This document shows positions 8,910-17,498 of a DNA stretch of 33,735 nt, one piece after another. How positions within the stretch are numbered: position 1 is the first letter of the stretch; every line of letters starts with the position of its first letter. A program made the translations under genes and the position numbers. Under the pieces are notes generated by a model, which was given only the letters and a program-made list of their open reading frames with translations, did no database searches and was not told where the DNA came from. This DNA is from an uncultured Prevotellaceae bacterium (lineage in GTDB: Bacteria > Bacteroidota > Bacteroidia > Bacteroidales > Bacteroidaceae), in the NCBI GenBank assembly GCA_900318795.1, contig ONLU01000028.1, positions 1 through 33,735 of the forward strand. Direction: 5' to 3'.

Positions 8910-8947
8910 TCCGAGTTCTTTCCGAAACCTTTCGGAGATGTTTCGGA
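8910..8947. promoter_or_regulatory. Symmetric four-half-site operator-like array
   Basis: Four pentamer half-sites occur in exact 11-bp steps: TCCGA (8910), TCCGA (8921), TCGGA (8932) and TCGGA (8943), each separated by 6 nt. The whole block has dyad symmetry about 8928/8929, and the inner pair extends to the 7-bp inverted repeat TCCGAAA-cc-TTTCGGA. It lies between the divergent promoters of the TPR regulator and surE, centred about 84 bp upstream of the predicted surE transcription start. Geometry suggests cooperative binding of two dimers on one DNA face. The regulator is unknown. Confidence 0.5.
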
Positions 8948-8975
8948 GACCTTCCCACAAAAAGTAAGCATACAA

Positions 8976-9007
8976 TTTGGCTAGTCCGTTTTCTTTTTGT
9001 ACTTTTG
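8976..9007 (+). promoter_or_regulatory. Promoter of surE-lpxB
   Basis: TTTG (8976-8979), 20 nt, TACTTTTG (9000-9007), a strong match to the Bacteroidota consensus. Predicted start near 9013, about 15 nt before the surE ATG. Confidence 0.7.
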
Positions 9008-9027
9008 CACCACAATTGTAGAAAAGG

Positions 9028-9810
9028 ATGAGACCACTGATATTAATTTCCAATGACGACGGCTATCAAGCCAAGGGCATCAACGAGCTAGTCAGGATGG
9101 TTCGCGACTATGGCGACGTGCTGGTGTGTGCTCCTGATGGAGCCCGAAGCGGTATGTCGTGTGCATTCTCGGCGACCATTCCCCTTACCCTGACGCTGAG
9201 ACGTAAGGAGCCGGGACTTGAGGTCTGGTCGTGCAACGGAACCCCTGTAGACTGTGTGAAGATGGCATTGGCCAACCTGTGTGCACGAAAGCCTGACTTG
9301 GTCATTGGTGGTATCAATCACGGTGATAATGCCTCTGTCAATACCCACTATTCGGGTACGATGGGCGTGACGATGGAAGGCTGCATGAAGTATATTCCCA
9401 GTGTAGCCTATTCGTTGTGCGACCACGACGAGCAGGCTGATTTCACTCCCCTGGAACCTTATGTCAGGCAGATGACCCAGCGTGTGCTGTCTGAGGGATT
9501 GCCTACAGGAGTCTGTCTGAATGTGAACTTCCCCAAGACGGAAGCTCGCTGGGTTAAGGACGGCAGTGCCTATCAGGGTGTGCGTGTGTGTCGCATGTCG
9601 CGAGGCTCGTGGCAGAACGAAGTCACCCAGTGCCATCATCCGCGAGGCTATGACTACTGGTGGATGGTAGGTCATTATCACAACGACGAGCCCGAGGCTC
9701 AGGACACAGACCGCTGGGCGTTGGATCATGGCTTTGTAGCCATCACACCTACTACTTTTGACGTCACGGCCTATGAGGCTCTGCAATGCATGAAGGACTG
9801 GAACCAGTAA
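9028..9810 (+). CDS. surE: 5'/3'-nucleotidase SurE
   Basis: A 260-residue cytoplasmic metal-dependent phosphatase that hydrolyses nucleoside 5'- and 3'-monophosphates. The N-terminal metal-binding motif SNDDG is at residues 8-12, followed by the family blocks GMSCAFSAT, WSCNGTPVDCVKMAL, and IGGINHGDNAS ... YSGTMGVTMEG. Length is normal for the family (about 250). The ATG at 9028 is the natural start: it directly precedes the conserved beta strand (LILISNDDG) and follows a promoter. It is followed after 37 nt by lpxB on the same strand, so the two are probably co-transcribed. Confidence 0.95.
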   Translation: MRPLILISNDDGYQAKGINELVRMVRDYGDVLVCAPDGARSGMSCAFSATIPLTLTLRRKEPGLEVWSCNGTPVDCVKMALANLCARKPDLVIGGINHGDNASVNTHYSGTMGVTMEGCMKYIPSVAYSLCDHDEQADFTPLEPYVRQMTQRVLSEGLPTGVCLNVNFPKTEARWVKDGSAYQGVRVCRMSRGSWQNEVTQCHHPRGYDYWWMVGHYHNDEPEAQDTDRWALDHGFVAITPTTFDVTAYEALQCMKDWNQ

Positions 9811-9847
9811 TATATTTGGAAGCTAAAAAGGGGAAAGGGTCAAGCGG

Positions 9848-10975
9848 ATGAAGTATTATTTGATAGTTGGAGAAGCCTCTGGCGACTTGCACGCCTCGCA
9901 CTTGATGCGTATGTTGAAAGAGCGCGATGCAGAGGCTCAGTTCCGCTTCTTCGGTGGTGACCTGATGTCGGAAGTGGGTGGTACGCGCGTCAAGCACTAT
10001 CGGGAACTGGCCTACATGGGTTTCGTGCCTGTGCTGTTGCACCTGCGCACGATACTGAACAACATGAAGTACTGTAAGCAGGACATTCTTTCCTGGCAGC
10101 CTGACGTTGTGATACTGGTAGACTATCCAGGCTTCAATCTTGATATTGCCAAATATGTGAAAACCAAAGGGATATGTCCTGTCTACTACTATATATCCCC
10201 CAAGATATGGGCTTGGAAAGAGTATCGCATCAAGAACATCAAGCGCGACGTCGACGAGCTGTTCTCCATATTGCCCTTCGAGGTGGACTTCTTTGAGGGC
10301 AAGCATCACTATCCCATCCACTATGTGGGTAACCCCACTGCCCAGGAAGTCAGGGAGTTCTTGAGGGAACATGAGAATAGTTCCAGTGGTCATTCCGTTC
10401 CTTCTACCCCCGTCATTGCCCTGTTGGCAGGCTCGCGAAAGCAGGAAATCAAGGACAACCTTCCGGCGATGATTGCTGCAACAGAACATCTTTCCGGGCA
10501 ATACGATATTGTGCTGGCTGGGGCACCCTCTATAGAGCCGGCTTACTATGAACAGTTCATAGAGGGAACAAAGGTTCGTTTGGTGGTCAACCAGACCTAT
10601 GCGTTGTTGGCGTCTGCTACGGCAGCACTCGTCACCAGTGGAACGGCCACCTTGGAGACTTGCATGTTCCGTGTGCCTCAAGTGGTGTGCTATGAGACAC
10701 CTCTCCCACAGCTTATCGGCTTCCTGAAGCGTCACTTCATCAAGGTCCGTTGGGTGTCGCTGGTCAATCTGATTGCTGACAGGGAAGTAGTGCCCGAGCT
10801 GGTGGCAGAGACGTTCAGCGTAGACAACATCCGTCGTGAACTGGAGGCCCTGTTGCCGGGAGGCCACAAACGTGAGCAGATGCTGGCTGATTACGATGAA
10901 GTGTTTCGCCGTTTAGGCGATAGCCATGCACCAGAGCGTGCTGCTGATATCATGATAGAAAAATTGAATCATTAG
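9848..10975 (+). CDS. lpxB: Lipid-A-disaccharide synthase
   Basis: A 375-residue GT19 glycosyltransferase that joins UDP-2,3-diacylglucosamine and lipid X to make the lipid A disaccharide at the inner membrane. Family signatures are visible: GEASGDLHAS (residues 8-17), DYPGFNLDIAKY, YYISPKIWAWKEYRIKNIKRDVD, LLAGSRKQEI, and the C-terminal TSGTATLETCMF. Length is normal. It follows surE, and the DUF5020 gene starts 23 nt after its stop. No anomalies seen. Confidence 0.95.
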   Translation: MKYYLIVGEASGDLHASHLMRMLKERDAEAQFRFFGGDLMSEVGGTRVKHYRELAYMGFVPVLLHLRTILNNMKYCKQDILSWQPDVVILVDYPGFNLDIAKYVKTKGICPVYYYISPKIWAWKEYRIKNIKRDVDELFSILPFEVDFFEGKHHYPIHYVGNPTAQEVREFLREHENSSSGHSVPSTPVIALLAGSRKQEIKDNLPAMIAATEHLSGQYDIVLAGAPSIEPAYYEQFIEGTKVRLVVNQTYALLASATAALVTSGTATLETCMFRVPQVVCYETPLPQLIGFLKRHFIKVRWVSLVNLIADREVVPELVAETFSVDNIRRELEALLPGGHKREQMLADYDEVFRRLGDSHAPERAADIMIEKLNH

Positions 10976-10998
10976 TTATCATTTAATTCCAATATGAC

Positions 10999-11733
10999 AT
11001 GAAAAAGATTTTCTTTTCGTTGGTTTGCATGGCAATAGCCATGACGGCCAGTGCACAGAACATTCAGTTGCACTATGACCTGGGACATTCGTTCTACAGT
11101 GATTTGAGGACTCGTCCCAATGTGACCACCACTGTTGAGATGTTCAAGCCCGACAAGTGGGGCTCCACTTTCTTGTTTACTGATATCGACTACTTCAGCG
11201 ACGGTGCTGCTGGTGCCTACTGGGAGATTGCGCGTGAGTTCAACGTGACAGCCAACAAGCAGTGGGCCGTTCATGTGGAGTACGACGGCGGTGCGACAAC
11301 CATCGAGCGTACGGGTATTGGCAATCGCTTCCAGCATGCCTTCCTGGCTGGTGGAGCGTGGAACTGGGCTTCGAAGGATTTCTCCAAGACCTTCTCGCTG
11401 CAGGCTATGTACAAGTACTACTTCAAGGGCTATGGTCGTGGGGCTTTCAACGGATTCCAGGCGACTGCCGTTTGGGGCGACACCTTTGCAAAGGGACTCT
11501 GCACCTTCTCTGGCTTCTTGGATGTATGGTACGACAAGGATGTCTGTGGCAAGCTGATTCTGCTGTCTGAGCCTCAGTTCTGGTTCAACTTCAATGCCCT
11601 GAAAGGCATGGAGGGCATCAACGTCAGTGTGGGTACTGAGGTGGAAATCAGCAACAACTTCGTGTTCAACGACGATGGCAACAACCACAAGTTCTATGCC
11701 ATTCCTACGATTGCCGCCAAGTGGACCTTCTAA
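10999..11733 (+). CDS. DUF5020-family outer-membrane beta-barrel protein
   Basis: A 244-residue protein with a signal peptide (MKKIFFSLVCMAIAMTASAQ). The mature part consists of alternating amphipathic strands with many aromatic residues (QLHYDLGHSFY, GSTFLFTDIDYFSDG, FSLQAMYKYYFKGYG, FWFNFNALKG) and ends in an aromatic residue (KWTF), as is usual for outer-membrane barrels assembled by BamA. The pattern matches DUF5020, a Bacteroidota family distantly resembling nucleoside-specific Tsx channels. Substrate is unknown. It is the third gene of the surE-lpxB unit and is followed by a strong bidirectional terminator. Confidence 0.85.
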   Translation: MKKIFFSLVCMAIAMTASAQNIQLHYDLGHSFYSDLRTRPNVTTTVEMFKPDKWGSTFLFTDIDYFSDGAAGAYWEIAREFNVTANKQWAVHVEYDGGATTIERTGIGNRFQHAFLAGGAWNWASKDFSKTFSLQAMYKYYFKGYGRGAFNGFQATAVWGDTFAKGLCTFSGFLDVWYDKDVCGKLILLSEPQFWFNFNALKGMEGINVSVGTEVEISNNFVFNDDGNNHKFYAIPTIAAKWTF

Positions 11734-11753
11734 GGGGTTGGCAAAGCGGAAAA

Positions 11754-11795
11754 GAATAAAAAAAGGAGGCCTGTGCCTCCTTTGTTCTTTTTCTT
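11754..11795. terminator. Bidirectional Rho-independent terminator
   Basis: Perfect 9-bp stem AAAGGAGGC (11762-11770) / GCCTCCTTT (11775-11783) with a CTGT loop, flanked by an A-tract on the left and a T-rich run on the right. It sits between the convergent DUF5020 and sigma-fusion genes and can serve both. Confidence 0.85.
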
Positions 11796-11808
11796 CCCGT
11801 GTCTGCCG

Positions 11809-13170
11809 TCAGAAGATGATGTCGTACTGGCGTAGCTTCTGCATGAAGATGGCCTCGTGGGCTATCATGCGACACAAGTGGGCGTCTTCTGCGTTGATGG
11901 TTTGGGGACGATAGGTGTTGCTGTCTATGTTGCGCCCTGTCAGCATTTCGCACCAGACAGACGCTACAGTATAGCGCCCGAGGGTCATCGACAGGTGCTG
12001 GCCGTCGCGATTCAGTGTGTCGCCCTTGTGGTAACGCATCAGACGGATGGCTGTTCCTGAGGGGATGATGGTGTTGATGCTGGCCTTGGGGACCTCCTTG
12101 CGCAGGCAGTCGACAATGCTGTTGAACATGCGCAGCTGGTCGTTGCCATAGACTTCGAAGTTGGCACTCTTGAAGCTTTTGGCGTAGGCCCAGGTCATGT
12201 GCCACCAGATGTCCACTTTCTGATTGGTAGCCAGCAGCTTAACCTGGCGCTTCAGTGCTGGCAGGTTCTTGTAGGTGTCTGCAAGTCCTGAGACCAGACT
12301 GGCCTGTTGCAGGGTGATGATGTCCCACGGCTCGTCCAGGATGATGCGCTGCAACGTGACGTTCTTCTCTTCTTTCTTCTCGCCGCCTACCACCTTGCGA
12401 TAGGCATATTTCTTCCTCGAGTTCTTCAGGTTGTCCAGATGCATATCGATGGTGCAGGCTGGGATGTAGGCATTGCCGATGACCAGCGAGTCGCCTTGTG
12501 CTGCAGCCAGTTCGTAGAGGTTCTGCTCTACGGCATCTTCCGAGAAGCTGTTGCCGATAGCCAGTACTTTGACCAGTTTGGCGTCGATGGGCAGTGAGCA
12601 CATCAGCAGGCATAGCACGACGGCAATGGTGCGTGCAGCCTTGTGCAGCTTGCGCAGGGCTTGGTCGCGTATCTGTCGAACGCGCTCGCGCTTCAGTTCC
12701 ATGACCTCGCCAATCTCAGCCATGGTCTGACGCTCGTATCCGTTGCCGTAGTAGAGGTTCAGCACCCGTTGCTCGCGCTCGCTGAGGACGTTCATCACGC
12801 GCAGCAGGTCGTCGGTCAGCGTGTTTTCCTCAGCCACCAGGTCTGCCTTGTGGGCGTCTTTGTCTTCCAGCACGTTGAGCAGTGTGTAGTTGTTGCGACT
12901 GCCCACGGGTAGTGACTCGTCCGTAGAACGTACGTCGGTGTTGGTCTTCAGCCGGCTGATGGCAGACTCTATGCTGTGCCGGATGTAAGGTGCAGCAAAG
13001 GTGACGAATGGTTTCCCGCGTGAGGGGTCGTACTTGTCAGCGGCCTTCATCAGTCCGATGCTGCCCTCGCTGACCAGGTCGTCAATGCTCAGGATGTCGC
13101 TTTTGTACTGCCGGGCCAGGGTCACCACATAGCCCATATTGGCGGTGATAAGTTTGTCGCGTTCGGTCAT
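11809..13170 (-). CDS. Sigma-70 factor fused to DUF4886 SGNH-hydrolase domain
   Basis: A 453-residue reading frame from the ATG at 13170, which overlaps the stop of the GH5 gene (ATGA). Residues 1-72 are sigma region 2 (LITANMGYVVTLARQY, DLVSEGSIGLMKAADKYDPSRG, YIRHSIESAI). Residues 118-178 are region 4 with its helix-turn-helix (LSEREQRVLNLYYG, MAEIGEVMELKRERVRQIRDQALRKL). Residues 181-197 are a signal-peptide or TM-like stretch (TIAVVLCLLMCSLPIDA). Residues 198-453 are a DUF4886 domain with the SGNH signatures GNS (Ser208) and DGQH (Asp389/His392), so the hydrolase looks intact. The sigma part lacks regions 1.1/1.2 and is divergent. Sigma factors are cytoplasmic and DUF4886 proteins normally exported, so the fusion is odd. 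Alternatives are internal initiation near 12650 or a lost stop or indel. Confidence 0.75.
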   Translation of the reverse strand: MTERDKLITANMGYVVTLARQYKSDILSIDDLVSEGSIGLMKAADKYDPSRGKPFVTFAAPYIRHSIESAISRLKTNTDVRSTDESLPVGSRNNYTLLNVLEDKDAHKADLVAEENTLTDDLLRVMNVLSEREQRVLNLYYGNGYERQTMAEIGEVMELKRERVRQIRDQALRKLHKAARTIAVVLCLLMCSLPIDAKLVKVLAIGNSFSEDAVEQNLYELAAAQGDSLVIGNAYIPACTIDMHLDNLKNSRKKYAYRKVVGGEKKEEKNVTLQRIILDEPWDIITLQQASLVSGLADTYKNLPALKRQVKLLATNQKVDIWWHMTWAYAKSFKSANFEVYGNDQLRMFNSIVDCLRKEVPKASINTIIPSGTAIRLMRYHKGDTLNRDGQHLSMTLGRYTVASVWCEMLTGRNIDSNTYRPQTINAEDAHLCRMIAHEAIFMQKLRQYDIIF

Positions 13171-14117
13171 TTGTTGTACTTTAATAAGAGTCGTTTCACT
13201 AGTTTTCCGTATTCCTTGATGACGTCGTCTGTCCAAGGACCTGTAGCAGTTGCACGAGGAAGCAGCATCGAGCAGCTCTCGTTCTTGTCGCTGATGCTCC
13301 AGCATACCCAGCTGATGCCCAGGCGCTCACACATCTGTATCCACTGTTCCTCGCTCTCGGGGTCTATCTTGCCGTCGCCGGAGGCTTCTGTGGCTCCGCT
13401 TTCAGAGATGAATACGGGGATGCCCTTTTTGACGGCCTCTTCCGTGCGCTGGCGCAGATAGTCGCCGTGGGTGGCAGCATAGAAGTGGACGGTGTACATG
13501 ATGTTGTCGAAGCCCTGCAGGGGACTCTCGGCTACCAGGTGGATGTCCTGGTCCCAGTGTGGACAGCCTACCAGCACTACGTTGTCGGGGTCGTACTTGC
13601 GTATTTCGCCGATGACCTCGGAGGCGTATTTCTTCAGGTCTGCCCAGCTGTCTTCCACGGGTTCGTTGAAGATTTCATAGATGACGTGCGGATACTTGCC
13701 GTACTTCTGTGCCATCTGTCCGAAGAAGGCTTTTGCCTCCTGTGTCTTCAGCACGTGCGAGTGCCAGTCGATGATGACATACACGTTCTGCTTGATGGCA
13801 GACTCGATGACGGGTGTCATGCACTGCAGGGCGAAGGTCGGGTTCTCCAGATAGTTGTCTTCTATCATGATGCCCATGGCGGCACGTACCACTGAGGCGT
13901 GCCAGTCCTGCTTCAGGGTCTGCACGATTTTCTTGTTGTAGAATCGTGGCCAGAGGTTGTGCCATCCCAGGCTGACACCACGGAGAATAACTGGGTGTCC
14001 TTGCTGGTCGCACAGCTGGGCGCCTTTCACTTGCAACTGTCCGTACTGCTTGACGGGTTCTTGGGCTACTGCGTTCAGAACGCATAGACAAAGGATTGTA
14101 GTTAATAGCTTTTTCAT
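13167..14117 (-). CDS. GH5 endoglucanase-like secreted glycoside hydrolase
   Basis: A 316-residue protein starting at the ATG at 14117, chosen because it begins a signal peptide (MKKLLTTILCLCVLNAVAQ); any upstream extension would overlap cdsA. The GH5 fold is clear: ILRGVSLGWHNLWP, YVIIDWHSH, the acid/base motif IYEIFNEP (Glu152) and the nucleophile motif FISESGAT (Glu239), with a late Trp (VCWSISDK). It resembles subfamily 2 cellulases acting on beta-1,4-glucan, but the substrate is not proven by sequence. No carbohydrate-binding module. It lies 10 nt after cdsA and overlaps the sigma gene by 4 nt, so it belongs to the rsfS-ftsH-cdsA transcript, an unexpected place for a cellulase. Confidence 0.9.
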   Translation of the reverse strand: MKKLLTTILCLCVLNAVAQEPVKQYGQLQVKGAQLCDQQGHPVILRGVSLGWHNLWPRFYNKKIVQTLKQDWHASVVRAAMGIMIEDNYLENPTFALQCMTPVIESAIKQNVYVIIDWHSHVLKTQEAKAFFGQMAQKYGKYPHVIYEIFNEPVEDSWADLKKYASEVIGEIRKYDPDNVVLVGCPHWDQDIHLVAESPLQGFDNIMYTVHFYAATHGDYLRQRTEEAVKKGIPVFISESGATEASGDGKIDPESEEQWIQMCERLGISWVCWSISDKNESCSMLLPRATATGPWTDDVIKEYGKLVKRLLLKYNK

Positions 14118-14127
14118 ATGATTGAAG

Positions 14128-14976
14128 TTAAAAGAGTGACAGTGTGTATAGGTAGACCACTGCTGCCGGTATGGCGAGCAGCGATGAGTCGAAGCGGTCC
14201 AGCATGCCACCGTGTCCGGGCAGGATGTTGCCACTGTCCTTGATGCCCAGGGTGCGCTTGAAGAGGCTTTCTACCAGGTCGCCCCATGTGCCGAAGACCA
14301 CCACGACGAGTCCCAGTCCCAGCCACTGCAGCGTGTTGAGTATGCCCATGTCGATGTATTCGCCGATGAGGTAGGCAGCTGCCAGTACGAAGACGGCTCC
14401 TCCGATGCAGCCTTCCCACGATTTGCCTGGTGAGATGCGTGGGAAGAGTTTGTGGCGCCCCAGCAGCGAGCCGACACAGTAGGCTCCCGTGTCGTTCACC
14501 CACAGGAACACGAAGACGGACAGGGGCAGCAGGGTGTTGAAGCTGATGTGTCCGTTGGGTGTTGCCGTGAAGGCCAGCACGTTGAGCAGCGAGAAGGGTA
14601 GGGCGATGTACATCTGCGAGAGCATGGTGTATGCCCAGTTGTTGATGGGGTCTTCCTGCTTGGCGTAGAGCTCGGAGACGAGCAGATAGACCACTGTTAC
14701 CAGGTAGGGGATGAACACCACCGACTTGGCTGCTCCGCCATAGAGGTCGCTGCAGAAGTAGGTCATGGCGTAGAAGAAATAGACGCCGGCCACGGTGCAG
14801 ATGAATCGGTTGATGGTGACGCCGGGTCGTTCGTTGACGAGTCCGGCATACTCCCAGATGGTCATTCCTGTGACGATGCTGAACAGCAGCACCATCGCCT
14901 CTGGTCGCAAGAAGGACGCCACGATGGCTGCCACGAAGATGACGCCTGTAATGGTGCGGATAATAAGGTTCTTCAT
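14128..14976 (-). CDS. cdsA: Phosphatidate cytidylyltransferase (CDP-diglyceride synthase)
   Basis: A 282-residue integral membrane enzyme that makes CDP-diacylglycerol from CTP and phosphatidic acid, the branch point of phospholipid synthesis. The start at 14976 gives MKNLIIRTITGVIFVAAIVA, the first membrane helix, and falls 13 nt after the ftsH stop. Several hydrophobic helices follow. The C-terminal family signature SLFKRTLGIKDSGNILPGHG followed by GMLDR is complete, preceded by DTGAYCVGSLLGRHKLFPRI with SPGKSWEG. Length is typical. Confidence 0.95.
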   Translation of the reverse strand: MKNLIIRTITGVIFVAAIVASFLRPEAMVLLFSIVTGMTIWEYAGLVNERPGVTINRFICTVAGVYFFYAMTYFCSDLYGGAAKSVVFIPYLVTVVYLLVSELYAKQEDPINNWAYTMLSQMYIALPFSLLNVLAFTATPNGHISFNTLLPLSVFVFLWVNDTGAYCVGSLLGRHKLFPRISPGKSWEGCIGGAVFVLAAAYLIGEYIDMGILNTLQWLGLGLVVVVFGTWGDLVESLFKRTLGIKDSGNILPGHGGMLDRFDSSLLAIPAAVVYLYTLSLF

Positions 14977-14989
14977 ATCCTGTTGGGTT

Positions 14990-17101
14990 TTAGTTATTCT
15001 CGGGGGGTGTGCCGGGGTTTTCGGGTTCTCTGGGTTCTCCGGGTTCTCCTGAGGGCTCAGTGTCCTTCGTCTGTAATCCCAGTTCCTTGGCGCGGCGTTC
15101 TGCCATGGCCTCGGCCTCGGCTCGCTGCTGGGCTTCCAGCAGCTCTTCGGCACGGCTTGTCCAGGGACGCTTGCCGAAGATTCTTTCTACGTCGTCGGCA
15201 AAGATGACTTCGCGTTCAGCCAGCAGTTGTGCCAGTTGGGCGTGTCCTTCCTTGTGCTCGCTCAGTATCTGCTTGGCGCGTTCGTACTGCTCGCCTATCA
15301 TTTTCTTCACTTCCTCGTCTATCTGCCTGGCTGTGCTTTCCGAGTAGGGACGCTGGAAGCTGTATTCGCTGTTGTTGTAGAAGTTGAGGTTCGGCAGCTG
15401 TTCCGACATGCCGGCATAGGTCACCATGCTGAAGGCCATCTTGGTGGTGCGCTCCAGGTCGTTCATGGCACCTGTTGATATGTCTCCGATAAACAGTTCC
15501 TCGGCAGCGCGGCCTCCCAGCAGCGAGCACATCTCGTCGAGCATGGCGCGCTTGGTTTGCATGACGCGCTCCTCGGGCAGATACCAAGCGGCTCCCAGGG
15601 CGCGTCCTCGCGGTACGATGGTGACCTTGACCAGGGGGTTGGCAAACTCGGTGAACCAGGAGATGGTGGCGTGTCCGGCCTCATGGATGGCTATCGACTT
15701 CTTCTCGGCCTCGGTCATCACCTTCGTCTTCTTCTCCAGTCCGCCGATGATGCGGTCCACGGCGTCCAGGAAGTCCTGTTTGCCCACCTTCTCGCTGTTA
15801 TGGCGTGCGGCTATGAGTGCTGCCTCGTTGCAGACGTTGGCAATGTCGGCACCCGAGAATCCTGGTGTCTGGCGAGCCAGGAAGTCGATGTCGAGGTTCT
15901 CGTCCAGCTTCAGGGGCTTCAGGTGTACTACGAATATCTCCCTGCGCTCGTTCAGGTCGGGCAGCTCGACGTGTATCTGGCGGTCAAAGCGTCCTGCTCG
16001 CATCAGTGCTGAGTCCAGCATGTCGGCGCGGTTGGTGGCTGCCAGTGTGATGATGCCGCTGTTGGTGCCGAATCCGTCCATCTCGGTCAGCAGGGCGTTC
16101 AGCGTGTTCTCGCGCTCGTCGTTGCCGCCCATGGCGGGGTTCTTGCTTCGTGCACGGCCTACGGCGTCAATCTCGTCGATGAAGATGATGCAGGGAGCCT
16201 TCTGCTTAGCTTTTTCAAATAGGTCGCGCACGCGTGAGGCGCCTACGCCTACAAACATCTCGACGAAGTCGGAGCCCGACATCGAGAAGAAGGGTACGCC
16301 GGCCTCTCCTGCCACAGCCTTGGCCAGCAGCGTCTTACCAGTTCCCGGAGGACCTACCAGCAGGGCACCCTTGGGTATCTTGCCGCCCAGCTCGGTGTAT
16401 TTCTGCGGATTTTTCAGGAAGTCCACGATTTCCTGCATCTCCTGTTTGGCGCCAGCCTGTCCTGCCACGTCCTTGAAGGTGATGCCCAAGTCGCCGCCTT
16501 TCTCGTACATCTGTGCCTTGGACTTGCCTACGTTGAAGATGCCTGCTCCTCCCATGCCTGCTCCTCCACCGCCCATGCGGCGCATGATGAACATCCACAC
16601 GAAGATGATGCCGGCAAAGAACAGCACGTTCATCAGCAGTGAGCTGAAGAACTCGTTGTCCTTGGAGTTGTCGTACGAGAACTTGCCGGTGAACTTCTGC
16701 TCCTGTCGGGCTTGGTTGACAAACTGCTCCACCTGGCCTACATCGCCGATGGCTACCGTCACCGTGGGGCTCTTGCCAGTTTGCTGCACGCCCTGGTGGA
16801 ATACGTCGCGAATGTGCTCGGGCTTGACATACATCTCCAGCGAGTTCGAATGCTTGTTCACTACTATCTTGTCGGCATAGCCCTTCATGACCATCGTCTT
16901 GAAGTCCGAGTACGACGTTTCCGTCCTGACGCTCGACTGCTCGCTGCCCTGGGTGAAGTAGAGCAGCACCAGTGCCAGGAGCACCAGTCCGTAGATCCAA
17001 TTCATGTTGAATCGGGGCATGTTCATCTGTGGCTTGTTATTTTGATTCTGTTGCACGTTCTTGCTTTTTGTTTTTTGTTCTTTACCTTCATTTACCTTCA
17101 T
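14990..17101 (-). CDS. ftsH: ATP-dependent zinc metalloprotease FtsH
   Basis: A 703-residue inner-membrane AAA+ protease that degrades membrane and short-lived cytosolic proteins. Two transmembrane helices (about 34-51 and 153-173) enclose a periplasmic domain. A Gly-rich linker is followed by Walker A GPPGTGKT (250-257), Walker B IIFIDEID (305-312), the second region of homology ([20 protein letters not shown]) and the zinc-protease motif HEAGH (473-477). It is longer than the usual 610-650 residues because of a hydrophilic C-terminal tail rich in Pro/Glu/Gly ([21 protein letters not shown]). The start lies 5 nt after the rsfS stop, inside a 10-bp tandem repeat. Confidence 0.96.
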   Translation of the reverse strand: MKVNEGKEQKTKSKNVQQNQNNKPQMNMPRFNMNWIYGLVLLALVLLYFTQGSEQSSVRTETSYSDFKTMVMKGYADKIVVNKHSNSLEMYVKPEHIRDVFHQGVQQTGKSPTVTVAIGDVGQVEQFVNQARQEQKFTGKFSYDNSKDNEFFSSLLMNVLFFAGIIFVWMFIMRRMGGGGAGMGGAGIFNVGKSKAQMYEKGGDLGITFKDVAGQAGAKQEMQEIVDFLKNPQKYTELGGKIPKGALLVGPPGTGKTLLAKAVAGEAGVPFFSMSGSDFVEMFVGVGASRVRDLFEKAKQKAPCIIFIDEIDAVGRARSKNPAMGGNDERENTLNALLTEMDGFGTNSGIITLAATNRADMLDSALMRAGRFDRQIHVELPDLNERREIFVVHLKPLKLDENLDIDFLARQTPGFSGADIANVCNEAALIAARHNSEKVGKQDFLDAVDRIIGGLEKKTKVMTEAEKKSIAIHEAGHATISWFTEFANPLVKVTIVPRGRALGAAWYLPEERVMQTKRAMLDEMCSLLGGRAAEELFIGDISTGAMNDLERTTKMAFSMVTYAGMSEQLPNLNFYNNSEYSFQRPYSESTARQIDEEVKKMIGEQYERAKQILSEHKEGHAQLAQLLAEREVIFADDVERIFGKRPWTSRAEELLEAQQRAEAEAMAERRAKELGLQTKDTEPSGEPGEPREPENPGTPPENN

Positions 17102-17108
17102 TTACCTT
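17081..17108. repeat. 10-bp tandem repeat at the ftsH start
   Basis: The octamer TTTACCTT occurs at 17081, 17091 and 17101, exactly 10 bp apart (period TTTACCTTCA). The minus-strand unit contains ATG, so a second ATG at 17091 lies in a different frame from the ftsH ATG at 17101. Loss or gain of one unit would shift the ftsH frame. Confidence 0.8.
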
Positions 17109-17466
17109 AGTCCACGTCGGGAATCTGTGTCAGCTCAGCGTCGTCCCACAGATGTTCCAGGTCGTAGTATTCGCGCACGTCGGGCAGAAAGACGTGCACC
17201 AGCACGTCGCCGTAGTCCATGGCCACCCACTGGGCGTTCTCCAGTCCTGCCACCGTCGAGGGCTTCTCGCCCATCTCCTTGCGTGCAAAGTCGCCGATGG
17301 ACTCAGTGATGGCCTCTACCTGCGAGGGCGAGTTGCCCTGGCATATCACGAAATAGCGGCAGATGGCCCCCTCGATGCTGCTCAGGTCTGCCACCACGAT
17401 GCGCTGTCCTTTCTTCTCTTGTATTCCTTTGGTAATCGTCTCTACTAAACTTGTTGTTTGCTCCAT
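17107..17466 (-). CDS. rsfS: Ribosomal silencing factor RsfS
   Basis: A 119-residue cytoplasmic protein of the RsfS/Iojap family. It binds ribosomal protein uL14 and blocks joining of the ribosomal subunits when nutrients are scarce. Family features: ADLSSIEGAICRYFVICQGNS near the N-terminus, then VAGLENAQWVAMDYGDVLVHVF and EYYDLEHLWDDAE at the end. Length is typical (105-130). First gene of the rsfS-ftsH-cdsA-GH5-sigma unit, with a -7 promoter element about 33 nt upstream. Confidence 0.95.
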   Translation of the reverse strand: MEQTTSLVETITKGIQEKKGQRIVVADLSSIEGAICRYFVICQGNSPSQVEAITESIGDFARKEMGEKPSTVAGLENAQWVAMDYGDVLVHVFLPDVREYYDLEHLWDDAELTQIPDVD

Positions 17467-17498
17467 TGAATGTCTTTACGTAATATAAATATGGAATG

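Noticed and set aside
13171-13305. N-terminal extension of the sigma-fusion gene
   Set aside because: It would overlap the GH5 coding end, and the residues are unlike any sigma factor; the ATG at 13170 overlaps the GH5 stop.
14118-14234. N-terminal extension of the GH5 gene into cdsA
   Set aside because: It overlaps the cdsA C-terminus, and a proper signal peptide begins at 14117.
15426-16880. Long plus-strand open frame (484 codons) opposite ftsH
   Set aside because: Low-complexity Ser/Arg/Pro-rich shadow of the FtsH coding strand in a GC-rich region. No domain, no promoter, and FtsH on the other strand is certain.
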